Shown here: piece by piece, positions 51,768-61,183 of the stretch
Layout: every line of letters begins with the position of its first letter
Numbering within the stretch: the stretch's first letter is position 1
NCBI RefSeq assembly: GCF_003286075.1
Contig: NZ_QLUV01000012.1
Location: 1-64,000, forward strand
Direction: 5' to 3'
Length of the DNA: 64,000 nt
From: Paracoccus endophyticus
GTDB lineage: Bacteria; Pseudomonadota; Alphaproteobacteria; Rhodobacterales; Rhodobacteraceae
Position numbers and translations under genes: made by a program
The notes under the pieces: model-generated
What the model saw: only the letters and a program-made list of their open reading frames with translations
Told to the model about the DNA's origin: nothing
The model's database searches: none

Positions 51768-52805
51768 TTACGGCATCGTGATGGTTGCGCCCTCGGCCAC
51801 GGCCGCCTGGACGGCGGCCAGTTCCGGGTCAGGCACCAGGCCATACTCGGACAGCGGGCCGCCGGGGCCGGCGATGGCGTCCGAAACGAAGAATTCGGCG
51901 TATTCCTGCAGGCCCGGGATGGTGCCGATGTGGTCCTTCTTCACATAGAAGAACAGCGGGCGCGACACGGGGTATTCGCCCTTGGCGACCGTCTCGACCG
52001 TGGGCGTGACGCCGTTGATCGTGGCCACCTTCAGCTTGTCGGTGTTGTTCTCGTAGAACGACAGGCCGAACACGCCGACGCTGGCCTTGTTGGAATCGAT
52101 CCGGGCCAGCGTTTCAGTATAGTCGCCGTCGATGTCCACGGACCGTCCGTCGGTGCGCAGGGTGATGCACGCGGCCTCGCCCTTGTCCTCGTCGCCGCCA
52201 TTGGCCGCGGTCAGCGCGTCCAGCGCGCCGGCCTCCTCGCAGCCCACGGCCATGACCTTTTCCTCGAACACTTCGCGCGTGCCGTGCTTGGTGCCGGGGA
52301 CGTAGACGGTGATCTCCTGGTCGGGCAGCGCGGGGTTCACCTGGTTCCACTTGGTGGCCGGGTTGGCGACGACCTTGCCATCGACAACGACGTCCTTGGC
52401 CAGCGCCATGAACACGTCCTTGGGCGTCAGCACGAAATCGGCGCCGTTGATGTCCGAGGCGAAGACGATCCCGTCATAGCCGAAGCGGACTTCCATGATG
52501 TTGGTGACGCCGTTTTCCTTGCAGGTGGCCAGCTCGGCCTCGCGGATCGGACGCGACGAGTTCGCGACGTCGATGGTGTTTGCGCCCACGCCTTCGCAGA
52601 ACTGCTTCAGACCCGCCGACGAGCCGCCGCTTTCCACGACCGGGGCGGCAAAGTCGGTGTTCTCGGCGAAGGCCTCGGCCACGATGGTGGCATAGGGCAG
52701 AACCGTCGACGACCCCGCGACCTGCACGTTGTCGCGCGCGGCGGCCGCGGTGGCCGAGGCGGCGACCATGGCCAGCGCCGAGGCGGTCATCTTCATCATG
52801 CTCAT
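51768..52805 (-). CDS. pstS: Phosphate-binding periplasmic protein PstS
   Basis: A 345-aa protein. After a signal peptide (residues 1-25, ASATAAAARD) comes the phosphate-site loop VAGSSTVLPYA and VESGGSSAGLKQFC, the family signature. An AAGGAG site precedes the ATG at 52805. It is the first gene of the pst operon, with a Pho box 52-69 bp upstream of the start. Confidence 0.95.
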   Translation of the reverse strand: MSMMKMTASALAMVAASATAAAARDNVQVAGSSTVLPYATIVAEAFAENTDFAAPVVESGGSSAGLKQFCEGVGANTIDVANSSRPIREAELATCKENGVTNIMEVRFGYDGIVFASDINGADFVLTPKDVFMALAKDVVVDGKVVANPATKWNQVNPALPDQEITVYVPGTKHGTREVFEEKVMAVGCEEAGALDALTAANGGDEDKGEAACITLRTDGRSVDIDGDYTETLARIDSNKASVGVFGLSFYENNTDKLKVATINGVTPTVETVAKGEYPVSRPLFFYVKKDHIGTIPGLQEYAEFFVSDAIAGPGGPLSEYGLVPDPELAAVQAAVAEGATITMP

Positions 52806-52856
52806 GGAAGGCTCCTTGTAACGCATGGATTGCCAGAGGCTCTCTAGGGCTGGTTC

Positions 52857-52874
52857 ATGACACTTACATGACCG
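52857..52874 (-). promoter_or_regulatory. Pho box upstream of pstS
   Basis: On the minus strand CGGTCAT-GTAA-GTGTCAT fits the 7-4-7 PhoB consensus (CTGTCAT repeats) with one mismatch per half. It lies just beyond the ligD stop and about 52 bp before the pstS start, consistent with PhoB activation of the whole operon, including phoB itself. Confidence 0.75.
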
Positions 52875-52881
52875 TTATTTG

Positions 52882-55350
52882 TCATGATCGCGACAGGCCG
52901 CGCGATCCCGACACCAGCGCGCGCACCGCCCTGTCCAGGCTCATGGGGCGCGTGCGCTCGGGGGCGACCCGTTCCGCCTGCTCGGCGGCGTTGCGGATGT
53001 CGAACGCATCCGCGCCGGTCAGGTCGTCCAGCACCCCCCAGGACACCGGCATCGCCACCCGCGCACCGGCCCGCGCCCGCAGCGAGAACGGGCTGATCGC
53101 GGTCGCTTGCGGCTCGTTGCGCAGCCAGTCCACGAAGATGCGGCCCTGCCGCCGTGCCTTGGACATGACGGCGACGAAACGGTCGGGTTCCTCGGCCGAC
53201 ATCATCGTGGCCAGCGTGCGCGCGAACAGCGTCACGGTGTCCCAGCCGACCGTGCGGCGCAGGTCGCAGACGACGTGGATACCCTTGCCCCCCGTGACCA
53301 TCGGCCAGCTTGGCAGGCCCAGCCCGTCCAGCCGGCCGCGCAGGTCCACCGCCGCGCGACGGACCTCGCCAAAGCCCAGCGCCTCGTCGGGGTCCAGATC
53401 AAACACCAGCCGGTCGGGGCGGTCGGGCCGGTCGCGGCGGGTCCCGCGGATGTGGAACTCGACCGTGCCCCTCTGCGCGGCGGCGACCAGCCCGGCCGCG
53501 TCGGCCACATACATCGCCGGCTCGTCCTCGCCGGGCAGGGACGCCAGCCGGACCTGGGGAGGAAAGCCCCGGCCGGCGTGCTTCTGGAAAAAGCTCTCGC
53601 CGCCCACGCCCTGGGGCAGGCGCACCAAGGCCAGCGGCCGGTCGGCGGCGAACGGCAGCATCAGGGGTGCGATGGCGGCATAGTAGGCGGCGACCTCGCC
53701 CTTGGTCACGCCCAGGTCGGGAAACACGACACGGTCGGCGCTGGTGATGGTGACGCCCGCGACCTTGGGGCCGGGCGCGGCGCACCTGGGGGCGACTCGG
53801 GCCGTGGCGGGCGGTCGGTCGGCGGGCCTGGGTGGATCGGCTGGCATCTTGTCCTCGCGCAGTCCCTGAAAGCTGGCATGGCGCAGCAGATCGTCGGCGG
53901 TCAGGCCCGCATGACGGACCTCGACCATCAGCACCGGCTCGACCCAGCGCCCGCCCCGCGCGTCGGTGCGCGGCACGGCGGCGGGCGCGGTCTTTCGCGC
54001 CAGCGGGGCCAGCCGCGCGGCCAGATCCTCCTGCACGCCGGCCGAAAATCCCGTGCCCACCTTGCCGCGATAGCGCCAGCCGCCTCCCTCCGCGGCGCTG
54101 GCCAGCAGCAGCGAGGAAAACGGCCGCCCCGGACTGTCCGAGGGCAGCCACCCGATCACCGCGCAGGTCATGCTGCGCGCGCATTTCGTCTTGCGCCAGC
54201 TGTCCGTGCGCCCCGGACGATAGGGCGAGCCCGCGCGCTTGCTGACGATCCCCTCGCCCCCGGCCGCGCACACCGCCTGCAAGGCGGACGCACCGTCCCC
54301 TGCGATGGCGGTGGACAGGTCGACCAGTCCCATCGGCGGCATGTCCGACAGCAGCCGTTCCAGCGCCGCCCGGCGCTCGGTCAGCGGCTGGCCGGTCAGG
54401 TCGTGCCCGTCCAGCGCCAGCAGGTCAAAGGCGATATAGGCGAACGGCCCGCCCTCGGTCAGGGCCTGTTGCAGCGCAGGAAACCCGTGCTGGCCCGCGC
54501 CCGCGACGATCTCTCCGTCGATGAGGGCAGAGCGCGCGGGCAACTCGGCCAGCGCCGGCAGCAGCGGCGCGAACCGGTCCGTCCAGTCCAGCCCGTTGCG
54601 CGTCAGGATGCGCGGCCCCCCTTGGCCCAGCTGGACCAAGCCGCGATAGCCGTCGATCTTCAGTTCATGCAGCCAGTCCCCGCCAGACGGCGCGTCCGCC
54701 ACCAGCCGAGGCAGCATCGGCCCCACCGGCGGGGGCAGCGGCAGCGGATCAACCAACGGCGCGGCCCGCGGGGCGGCGGCGGCAATCGCCGCCATGTCGC
54801 GGCCGCTGGACACGCTGGTCCCGTATCGCTCGACCGGATCGGGCCTGTGGGCGGCGTCATCCTCGGCCTTGACCATCAGCCAGTTGTCCGCGCGCTCGTT
54901 CGGCCTGCCCCGGACGCGGACCAAGTTCCACAGCCCGGTCAGGCGCCGGCCGTAAAGCTGGAACCGCAGGTGGCCCTTGGCCAGTCCCGCCTCGACGTCG
55001 GCGACCGGACGCCAGTGGCCCAGATCCCACAGCATCACCGTGCCCGCGCCATACTGGCCCTTGGGGATCGTCCCTTCGAAGGTCAGATAGCTGATCGGGT
55101 GATCCTCGGTCCGCACGGCCAGACGCTTGTCGGCCGGGTCGAGCGAGGGGCCGCGCGTCACCGCCCAGCTCAGCAGCACGCCGTCCCATTCCAGCCGCAG
55201 GTCCCAGTGCAGCCGGGACGCCGCGTGCTTCTGCATCGAATAGCGCAGCGCGCCCGCCGAGGGCGTGCCGGGGTCAAAGGGCTCGGGCGTCGCGTCCGGG
55301 TCGCGCTTGGCGCGATAGGTTGCCAGGCGCGGGTGGGACCGCGCGGCCAA
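52882..55350 (-). CDS. ligD: Non-homologous end-joining DNA ligase LigD
   Basis: An 822-aa three-domain enzyme: phosphoesterase (30-165; H48 and D50 in RLHWDLRLE, H84 in TEDHPISY), ATP-dependent ligase (205-515; nucleophile K231 in ELKIDGYR), and polymerase/primase (about 545-815; LVFDLDPDE catalytic aspartates). The order phosphoesterase-ligase-polymerase is normal for proteobacterial LigD. The frame is closed by the Ku stop directly upstream, so translation must begin at or after the TTG at 55350. That is an unusual start and suggests coupling to ku. It repairs double-strand breaks with Ku. Confidence 0.93.
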   Translation of the reverse strand: MAARSHPRLATYRAKRDPDATPEPFDPGTPSAGALRYSMQKHAASRLHWDLRLEWDGVLLSWAVTRGPSLDPADKRLAVRTEDHPISYLTFEGTIPKGQYGAGTVMLWDLGHWRPVADVEAGLAKGHLRFQLYGRRLTGLWNLVRVRGRPNERADNWLMVKAEDDAAHRPDPVERYGTSVSSGRDMAAIAAAAPRAAPLVDPLPLPPPVGPMLPRLVADAPSGGDWLHELKIDGYRGLVQLGQGGPRILTRNGLDWTDRFAPLLPALAELPARSALIDGEIVAGAGQHGFPALQQALTEGGPFAYIAFDLLALDGHDLTGQPLTERRAALERLLSDMPPMGLVDLSTAIAGDGASALQAVCAAGGEGIVSKRAGSPYRPGRTDSWRKTKCARSMTCAVIGWLPSDSPGRPFSSLLLASAAEGGGWRYRGKVGTGFSAGVQEDLAARLAPLARKTAPAAVPRTDARGGRWVEPVLMVEVRHAGLTADDLLRHASFQGLREDKMPADPPRPADRPPATARVAPRCAAPGPKVAGVTITSADRVVFPDLGVTKGEVAAYYAAIAPLMLPFAADRPLALVRLPQGVGGESFFQKHAGRGFPPQVRLASLPGEDEPAMYVADAAGLVAAAQRGTVEFHIRGTRRDRPDRPDRLVFDLDPDEALGFGEVRRAAVDLRGRLDGLGLPSWPMVTGGKGIHVVCDLRRTVGWDTVTLFARTLATMMSAEEPDRFVAVMSKARRQGRIFVDWLRNEPQATAISPFSLRARAGARVAMPVSWGVLDDLTGADAFDIRNAAEQAERVAPERTRPMSLDRAVRALVSGSRGLSRS

Positions 55351-56262
55351 TCAGCCGGCCTTGCGCGTGGACCGGCGCGGCGCGGGCTTGTCCTCGGCCT
55401 CGTCCTGCGGGTCAGCCTTGCGGGCGGCGGTCTTTCGGGCGGACGCCTTGGCCTTGCCCCTGGCCGGCTCGGCCCCGCCCGACGCCTTGAGGCTTTCCTT
55501 CAGCGCCTGCATCAGGTCCACCACGTTGTCGGCGGACGCCCGCCCGCTGCCCTCGGCCGTCACGCGGGGGGCGCGGCCCTTGCGCTTGTCCTCGATCAGC
55601 GCACGCAGCGCCTTGTCATAGTTGTCGGTGAATGCCGCCGCGTCGAAGGGGGCGGTCTTCCGCGCGATCAGCTGCTCGGCCACGGCCAGCAGCTCGGCAT
55701 CGGCGGGCTCGTCCGCGATGGCCGAGAACAGCGGATCCGCGTCCTTGATCTCGTCGGCGTAGAACAGCGTCTCCATCAGCAGCCCGTCGCCGCAGGGCCT
55801 GACCGCGCACAGCTGTTCGCGGCCATGCACGGTCAGCTGCCCCAGCCCGACCTTGCCGGACCTGCGCAGCGCGTCGCGCACGACGCGATAGGCATCCTCG
55901 GCCAGGTCGTCCGTGGGCACGATGTAATAGGGCTGCGCGTAATACAGGGGCGAGATTTCGGCGGCCCCGACGAACTGCACCAGCTCGAAGGTCTTCTTCG
56001 TCTCCAGCCGGATCGCCTCGATCTCCTCGGGTTCGATCAGCAGGTATTCGTTGTCGCCCAGCGCATAGCCCTTGAGGATGTCGTCCTTGTCCACCGGCCC
56101 GACGCCGGCCACGACCTTTTCATAGTTCACGGGCTTGCCGGTCGGGCCGTGGATCTGGCGAAAGCTGACCCGGCGGCCGGTCTTGGTGGCGCTGTGGATC
56201 TCGACGGGGATCGACACCAGCGACAGGCGCAGCTGCCCCTTCCAGATCGCGCGCGACGCCAT
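55351..56262 (-). CDS. ku: Non-homologous end-joining protein Ku
   Basis: A 303-aa DNA-end-binding protein. The Ku core spans residues 1-255, with WKGQLRLSLVSIPVEIHSAT at the start and the DNA-encircling region. A Lys/Arg/Ala-rich tail after GGAEPARGKAKASARK binds DNA non-specifically. The ATG at 56262 follows aaaggggg; an alternative lies six codons upstream. It is followed by ligD with no gap, so the two genes form one transcript. Confidence 0.93.
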   Translation of the reverse strand: MASRAIWKGQLRLSLVSIPVEIHSATKTGRRVSFRQIHGPTGKPVNYEKVVAGVGPVDKDDILKGYALGDNEYLLIEPEEIEAIRLETKKTFELVQFVGAAEISPLYYAQPYYIVPTDDLAEDAYRVVRDALRRSGKVGLGQLTVHGREQLCAVRPCGDGLLMETLFYADEIKDADPLFSAIADEPADAELLAVAEQLIARKTAPFDAAAFTDNYDKALRALIEDKRKGRAPRVTAEGSGRASADNVVDLMQALKESLKASGGAEPARGKAKASARKTAARKADPQDEAEDKPAPRRSTRKAG

Positions 56263-56334
56263 GCCAGCCCCCTTTGCCAACCGTGGTGGACAAGGCTCAA
56301 CGCGGCGCGGTTGCGCCGGGTTTCCTGCGGGGCC

Positions 56335-56697
56335 TCACCCCTCCAGCCGTTCTTCGGCCTTGTCGGCCAGCGATTCGGCGCGCGCCGCCAGTTCGGCCAT
56401 GCCCTCGGCCAGCGCGGGCGGGATCACCGGCACCTCGACCCGCGGGGGATTGGCCTTCAGCCGCGCCAGTTCCCGCTCGGCCGATGCCGCCCGATCCTCC
56501 AGCGCCGAGGTGCGGTCGGCCAGCATCAGCCCCGCCAGCAGCAGCAGGCGCGGCTCGGGCATCCGCCCCGCCTGGCCCAGGATGGCGCGCGCCTCGGCAT
56601 CCAGCATCCCGGCGGCGCGGCGCAGCAGCCGCTCCTCGCCCTCCTGGCAGGACAGGGTGTAATCCTTGTGGCCAATGGTGAATTCGACGGTGGGCAT
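56335..56697 (-). CDS. zapA: Cell division protein ZapA
   Basis: A 120-aa protein. The N-terminal domain (VEFTIGHKDYTLSCQEGEE, RLLLLAGLMLADR) and a coiled-coil tail fit ZapA, which bundles FtsZ filaments at midcell. It overlaps the stop of the coiled-coil gene by one base (TGATG), so they are co-expressed. It lies 72 bp before ku but probably forms a separate unit. Confidence 0.88.
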   Translation of the reverse strand: MPTVEFTIGHKDYTLSCQEGEERLLRRAAGMLDAEARAILGQAGRMPEPRLLLLAGLMLADRTSALEDRAASAERELARLKANPPRVEVPVIPPALAEGMAELAARAESLADKAEERLEG

Positions 56698-57440
56698 CAG
56701 CGGCGCTCCTGGTCGGGATCGGCATCGACATCGGGCAGGTCGTCATCGGGCAGGTCGTCGGGATCGTCGCCATAGGCGCCGCCGAACAGCACGGCGCTCT
56801 CGTCACGCTCGACGACCAGATCGGGGACAGCGCCGTTGTCGTCCAGCGCGGCTGCTTCGGCCAGGATCGCCGCGGCGCGTCCGCCGGCCGGACGGAACGC
56901 AGCCGGCGCCGGGATGTCGGCCCCGTCGGCACCGTCCGGTGCGGCCGGCATCGGGCGGCGGGGCTGGGGGCGCGGCCGGGCGGTGGTCACGCCCAGCATG
57001 CGGTCCAGCGCGTCCAGGATCTCGCCCATCTGCGCGATCTCGGCGGCGCTTGCGGCGCGCAGCGACTCGATCTCGGCGTTCAGCGCCAGGGCCACGGCAT
57101 CGGGTCCCTTGCCGGCCCAGTCGCTGGCCGCGTCAATCAGCGCCCTGTTGGCGGCGGCAAGCTCGTCGTTGGCCGCGGCCAGCCGCGCGGCCTGCTCGCC
57201 TGCGCTGGCCAGATGCTCGTGCGCCTCGGCCAGCCGCGTCTGCAACGCCTCCAGGGTGGCGGCCTGGCGATCATGCAGGGCCGCGACATCCTCGGACAGC
57301 GGAGCGGGTGCGGGCGCCGCGGGCACGGGCGGCACGGCCGCGGCCTGTGCGGCCAGCCGGTCGGCGGCCCGCTCCACCGCATAGTCGAGACGATCCAGCG
57401 CGGCGATCAGCCTTCGTTCGCTGACGGAAATGTCGGTCAT
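56697..57440 (-). CDS. Coiled-coil protein encoded with ZapA
   Basis: A 247-aa protein. Residues 5-30 are helical, a Pro/Ala linker follows, and a long coiled coil (ALHDRQAATLEALQTRLAEA to IDAASDWAG) occupies the middle. The C-terminus is very acidic (YGDDPDDLPDDDLPDVDADP). No domain name applies. The ATG at 57440 was chosen since the longer frame overlaps the divergent gene. A partner of ZapA in the divisome is plausible. Confidence 0.65.
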   Translation of the reverse strand: MTDISVSERRLIAALDRLDYAVERAADRLAAQAAAVPPVPAAPAPAPLSEDVAALHDRQAATLEALQTRLAEAHEHLASAGEQAARLAAANDELAAANRALIDAASDWAGKGPDAVALALNAEIESLRAASAAEIAQMGEILDALDRMLGVTTARPRPQPRRPMPAAPDGADGADIPAPAAFRPAGGRAAAILAEAAALDDNGAVPDLVVERDESAVLFGGAYGDDPDDLPDDDLPDVDADPDQERR

Positions 57441-57617
57441 CTGTGCGCATCCCACGATCTTTCGCCCGTTGTGGCGCAGCGCGGCGGCCCTGACAACCCA
57501 ACGTGGCAGGCCGTCAAGCACTGGCCAACTGGACAGTTGCATCGCGCGCCGCTCTGCACCAACCTCTGGCGACGGGGTGCGCGGTCTCGTCGCCGCCACC
57601 TGCAGGGAGGATAATGA

Positions 57618-58817
57618 ATGACGCGACTTCTGCTCTCGGCCGCTGCGGCGGCCCTGTTGACCACGCCTGCGATGGCCGAGATTTCCGACGGCAAGGTCAA
57701 GATCGGCATTCTGAACGACCAGTCGGGCGTCTACGCCGACTTCGGCGGCAAGTTCTCGGTCGAGGCGGCCAAGATGGCCGTCGAGGATTTCGGCGGCAAG
57801 GTGCTGGACATGCCGATCGAGGTCGTCAGCGCCGACCACCAGAACAAGGCTGACATCGCATCCAACATCGCGCGCCAGTGGTATGACACCGAGCAGGTCG
57901 ACTCGATCATGGAGCTGACCACCTCGTCGGTGGCGCTGGCCGTGCAGGCGCTGTCGCAGGAAAAAAAGAAGATCAACCTTGTCACCGGGGCGGCCACGAC
58001 CGACCTGACCGGCAAGGCGTGCTCACCCTACGGATTCCACTGGGCCTATGACACCCATGCACTGGCCGTGGGCACCGGCGGCGCGCTGGTGGAACAGGGG
58101 GGGGATTCGTGGTTCTTCCTGACCGCCGACTATGCCTTCGGCTACTCGCTCGAGGACAACACGGCCGGCATCGTCAAGGAAAAGGGCGGCACGGTCACGG
58201 GCTCGGTCAAGCATCCGCTGGCCACGACCGACTTCTCGTCGTTCCTGCTGCAGGGGCAGTCGTCGGGCGCCAAGGTCATCGGACTGGCGAACGCGGGCAT
58301 GGACACGCAGAACGCCATCAAGCAGGCGGCCGAGTTCGGCATCACGCAGGGCGGACAGAAGCTGGCCGCGCTGCTGTTCACGCTGGCCGAAGTGCATGGA
58401 CTGGGGCTGGAGGCCGCGCAGGGGCTGACGCTGACCGAAAGCTTCTACTGGAACCGCACCCCGCAGACGGCCGAGTTCGGCAAGCGCATGCTGGACCGCA
58501 CGGGCGCCATGCCGAACATGATCCACGCTGCGACCTATTCGGGGGTGCTGCACTATCTGCGCGCCATCGAGGCGGCGGGCACCGACGAGACCGAGGCTGT
58601 CGCCGCCAAGATGCACGAAATGCCGGTGGACGATGTCTTCGCCAATGGCGCCAAGGTCGCGCAGAACGGACGGCTGCTGTCCGACGTGTACCTGATGCAG
58701 GTGAAAAAGCCCGAGGAGGTCACCACCGACTGGGACTATTACAACGTGCTGGCGACGATCCCCGGCGACCAGGCCTATATGGACCCGGCCAAGTCGGGTT
58801 GCCCGCTGGTCAAGTGA
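57618..58817 (+). CDS. Branched-chain amino acid/urea-type ABC substrate-binding protein
   Basis: A 399-aa protein with a signal peptide (1-20, TTPAMAE) and the two-lobed type I periplasmic-binding fold: KIGILNDQSGVYADFGG, NLVTGAATTDLTGKACSPYGF and FGYSLEDNTAGIVKEKGG. The Liv/amide-type family carries branched-chain amino acids, urea or short amides; the ligand is not fixed by sequence. It is first in a five-gene operon with ATPase and permease genes. Confidence 0.92.
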   Translation: MTRLLLSAAAAALLTTPAMAEISDGKVKIGILNDQSGVYADFGGKFSVEAAKMAVEDFGGKVLDMPIEVVSADHQNKADIASNIARQWYDTEQVDSIMELTTSSVALAVQALSQEKKKINLVTGAATTDLTGKACSPYGFHWAYDTHALAVGTGGALVEQGGDSWFFLTADYAFGYSLEDNTAGIVKEKGGTVTGSVKHPLATTDFSSFLLQGQSSGAKVIGLANAGMDTQNAIKQAAEFGITQGGQKLAALLFTLAEVHGLGLEAAQGLTLTESFYWNRTPQTAEFGKRMLDRTGAMPNMIHAATYSGVLHYLRAIEAAGTDETEAVAAKMHEMPVDDVFANGAKVAQNGRLLSDVYLMQVKKPEEVTTDWDYYNVLATIPGDQAYMDPAKSGCPLVK

Positions 58818-58821
58818 CAGC

Positions 58822-59595
58822 ATGACCGACGCCGCCATGACGGCCGAACCGCGGGTGGTGCTGTCCGCCCGCGGTCTGGGCCGGGACTTTGCCGGCTTCA
58901 CGGCCGTGAACAATGTGGATCTGGACGTGCGCCATGCGCGGATCCATGCGCTGATCGGTCCCAACGGGGCCGGCAAGACGACCGTGTTCAACCTGCTGAC
59001 CAAGTTCCTGCAACCGACGCGGGGCCGGATCACGCTGATGGGCACCGACATCACGCGCATGGCGCCGGACGCCGTGGCGCGCATGGGTCTGGTGCGGTCG
59101 TTCCAGATCTCGGCCGTGTTTCCGCACCTGACGGTGCTGGAGAACATCCGGGTCGCGCTGCAGCGCCCGGCCGAGCTGCATCGGCAGTTCTGGCGGCCGC
59201 TGTCGGCGCTGGACGTGCTGAACGGCCGCGCCGGCGTGCTGATCGACGAGTTGGGGCTGACCCCCTGGCGCGACACGCGCGCCGCCGACCTGTCCTATGG
59301 CCGCAAGCGGGTGCTGGAGATCGCGACCACGCTCGCGCTCGACCCCGAGGTGCTGCTGCTGGACGAGCCGATGGCGGGCATGGGGCACGAGGACGTGCAG
59401 ATGGTCGCCGCCATCATCCGCGAACTGGCCCGCCACCGCGCCGTGCTGATGGTCGAGCACAACCTGTCCGTCGTGGCCGACATCTGCGACGAGGTGACGG
59501 TGCTGCAACGGGGCGAGATCCTCGCCCGCGGCGACTATGCCACGGTCGCGGCGGACCCGCGCGTGCGCACCGCCTATATGGGAAGCGACGCATGA
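58822..59595 (+). CDS. livG: ABC transporter ATP-binding protein (LivG type)
   Basis: A 257-aa ATPase. Walker A is GPNGAGKTT, the signature LSYGRKRVLEIA, and Walker B LLLDEPMAGMGHEDV. The GMGHED form occurs in the LivG branch linked to urea/amide transporters. It lies 4 bp after the binding-protein gene and overlaps livF by ATGA. Confidence 0.9.
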   Translation: MTDAAMTAEPRVVLSARGLGRDFAGFTAVNNVDLDVRHARIHALIGPNGAGKTTVFNLLTKFLQPTRGRITLMGTDITRMAPDAVARMGLVRSFQISAVFPHLTVLENIRVALQRPAELHRQFWRPLSALDVLNGRAGVLIDELGLTPWRDTRAADLSYGRKRVLEIATTLALDPEVLLLDEPMAGMGHEDVQMVAAIIRELARHRAVLMVEHNLSVVADICDEVTVLQRGEILARGDYATVAADPRVRTAYMGSDA

Positions 59596-60293
59596 CCCCC
59601 CTGCTCGAGGTCTCGGACCTCAACGCCTGGTACGGCGAAAGCCATGTGCTGCACGGCGTCACCATGACCGTGGCCGAGGGCGAGACGGTCTGCATCCTGG
59701 GCCGCAACGGCATGGGCAAGACCACCACGCTGCGCTCGATCATGGGCATCGTGCGCAAGCGCACGGGCCGCATCGCCTTTGCCGGACAGGACCTGATGGC
59801 GATGCCGCTGCACCGCACCGCCCGCGCGGGCCTGGGCTTCGTCCCCGAGGAGCGCGGCATCTTCGCCACGCTGACGGTCGAGGAAAACCTGATGCTGCCG
59901 CCCGTCACCGCGCCGGGCGGGATGTCGATCGCCGAGATCCACGACCTGTTTCCCAACCTGCGCGAACGGCGCAACAGCCCCGGCACCAAGCTGTCGGGGG
60001 GCGAGCAGCAGATGCTGGCGATGGCGCGCATCCTGCGGACCGGCGCGCGCTGCCTGCTGCTGGACGAGCCGACCGAGGGGCTGGCCCCGGTCATCATCCA
60101 GGCGATCGGCGACGTGCTGCGGACGCTGAAGGCGCGCGGCCTGACGGTGGTCCTGGTGGAGCAGAACTTCCGGTTCGCCTCGAAGGTGGCGGACCGCTTC
60201 TACGTGATGGACCACGGCGTCATGACGCAGGAATTCCCGGTCGGCGACCTCGAGGCCCGGATGGGCATGCTGCACGAAACGCTGGGGGTCTGA
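59592..60293 (+). CDS. livF: ABC transporter ATP-binding protein (LivF type)
   Basis: A 233-aa ATPase. Walker A is GRNGMGKTTT, the signature LSGGEQQMLAMARIL, and Walker B LLLDEPTEGLAP. LivF pairs with LivG on the two permeases. It overlaps livG by ATGA and is followed by livH after one base. Confidence 0.92.
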   Translation: MTPLLEVSDLNAWYGESHVLHGVTMTVAEGETVCILGRNGMGKTTTLRSIMGIVRKRTGRIAFAGQDLMAMPLHRTARAGLGFVPEERGIFATLTVEENLMLPPVTAPGGMSIAEIHDLFPNLRERRNSPGTKLSGGEQQMLAMARILRTGARCLLLDEPTEGLAPVIIQAIGDVLRTLKARGLTVVLVEQNFRFASKVADRFYVMDHGVMTQEFPVGDLEARMGMLHETLGV

Positions 60294-60294
60294 C

Positions 60295-61182
60295 ATGACG
60301 ATGATCTTCGGGATCCCGGTCCAGGCCCTGCTGGGGCAACTGCTGGTCGGGCTGATCAACGGGTCGTTCTATGCGCTGCTGTCGCTGGGGCTGGCCGTCA
60401 TCTTCGGCCTGCTGCGGGTGATCAACTTCGCCCACGGGGCGCAGTACATGGTCGGCGCCTTCGTCGCGCTGCTGGGGCTGAAATACCTGGGCATCCCCTA
60501 CTGGGTGGCGCTGGTGCTGTCGCCACTGATCGTGGGCGCGGTCAGCGCGCTGGTGGAACGCACCATGCTGTCGCGGCTGTATGCGCTGGACCCGCTCTAC
60601 GGGCTGCTGTTCACCTTCGGCCTCGCGCTCACGCTCGAGGGCGGGTTCCGCTGGGTCTTCGGCGCGTCGGGCCAGCCCTATCCTGTGCCGGCCTCGCTGA
60701 ACTGGGGGGTCAATCTGGGGTTCATGTTCCTGCCGGTGGGTCGGGCGTGGGTGATCGTCGCCTCGCTGGTGGCCTGCCTTGCGGTCTGGGCGCTGATCGA
60801 AAAGACCCGCCTGGGCGCCACGCTGCGGGCCGCGACGGAAAACCCCACCCTGGTCCAAAGCTTTGGCATCAACGTGCCCCTGCTGCTGACGCTGACCTAT
60901 GCGCTGGGGGCGGGGCTGGCCGCGCTGGCGGGCGTGCTGGCGGCGCCGGTCTATCAGGTGTCGCCGCTGATGGGGTCCAACATCATCATCGTCGTCTTCG
61001 CCGTGGTCGTCGTGGGCGGCATGGGGTCGATCCTGGGCGCGATCCTGACCGGCTACATGCTGGGCGTCGCCGAGGGGCTGACCAAGGTCTTCTACCCCGA
61101 GGCGTCCAACATCGTGATCTTCGTCATCATGGCCATCGTGCTGATCCTGCGCCCGGCCGGCCTGTTCGGAAAGGAGGGCTGA
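60295..61182 (+). CDS. livH: Branched-chain amino acid-type permease (LivH)
   Basis: A 295-aa inner-membrane permease with eight predicted segments. LINGSFYALLSLGLAVIFGL and RVINFAHGAQYMVGAF mark the LivH family, and GMGSILGAILTGYMLGVAEG lies in the coupling region near the C-terminus. It forms the channel with LivM. Confidence 0.92.
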   Translation: MTMIFGIPVQALLGQLLVGLINGSFYALLSLGLAVIFGLLRVINFAHGAQYMVGAFVALLGLKYLGIPYWVALVLSPLIVGAVSALVERTMLSRLYALDPLYGLLFTFGLALTLEGGFRWVFGASGQPYPVPASLNWGVNLGFMFLPVGRAWVIVASLVACLAVWALIEKTRLGATLRAATENPTLVQSFGINVPLLLTLTYALGAGLAALAGVLAAPVYQVSPLMGSNIIIVVFAVVVVGGMGSILGAILTGYMLGVAEGLTKVFYPEASNIVIFVIMAIVLILRPAGLFGKEG

Positions 61183-61183
61183 G

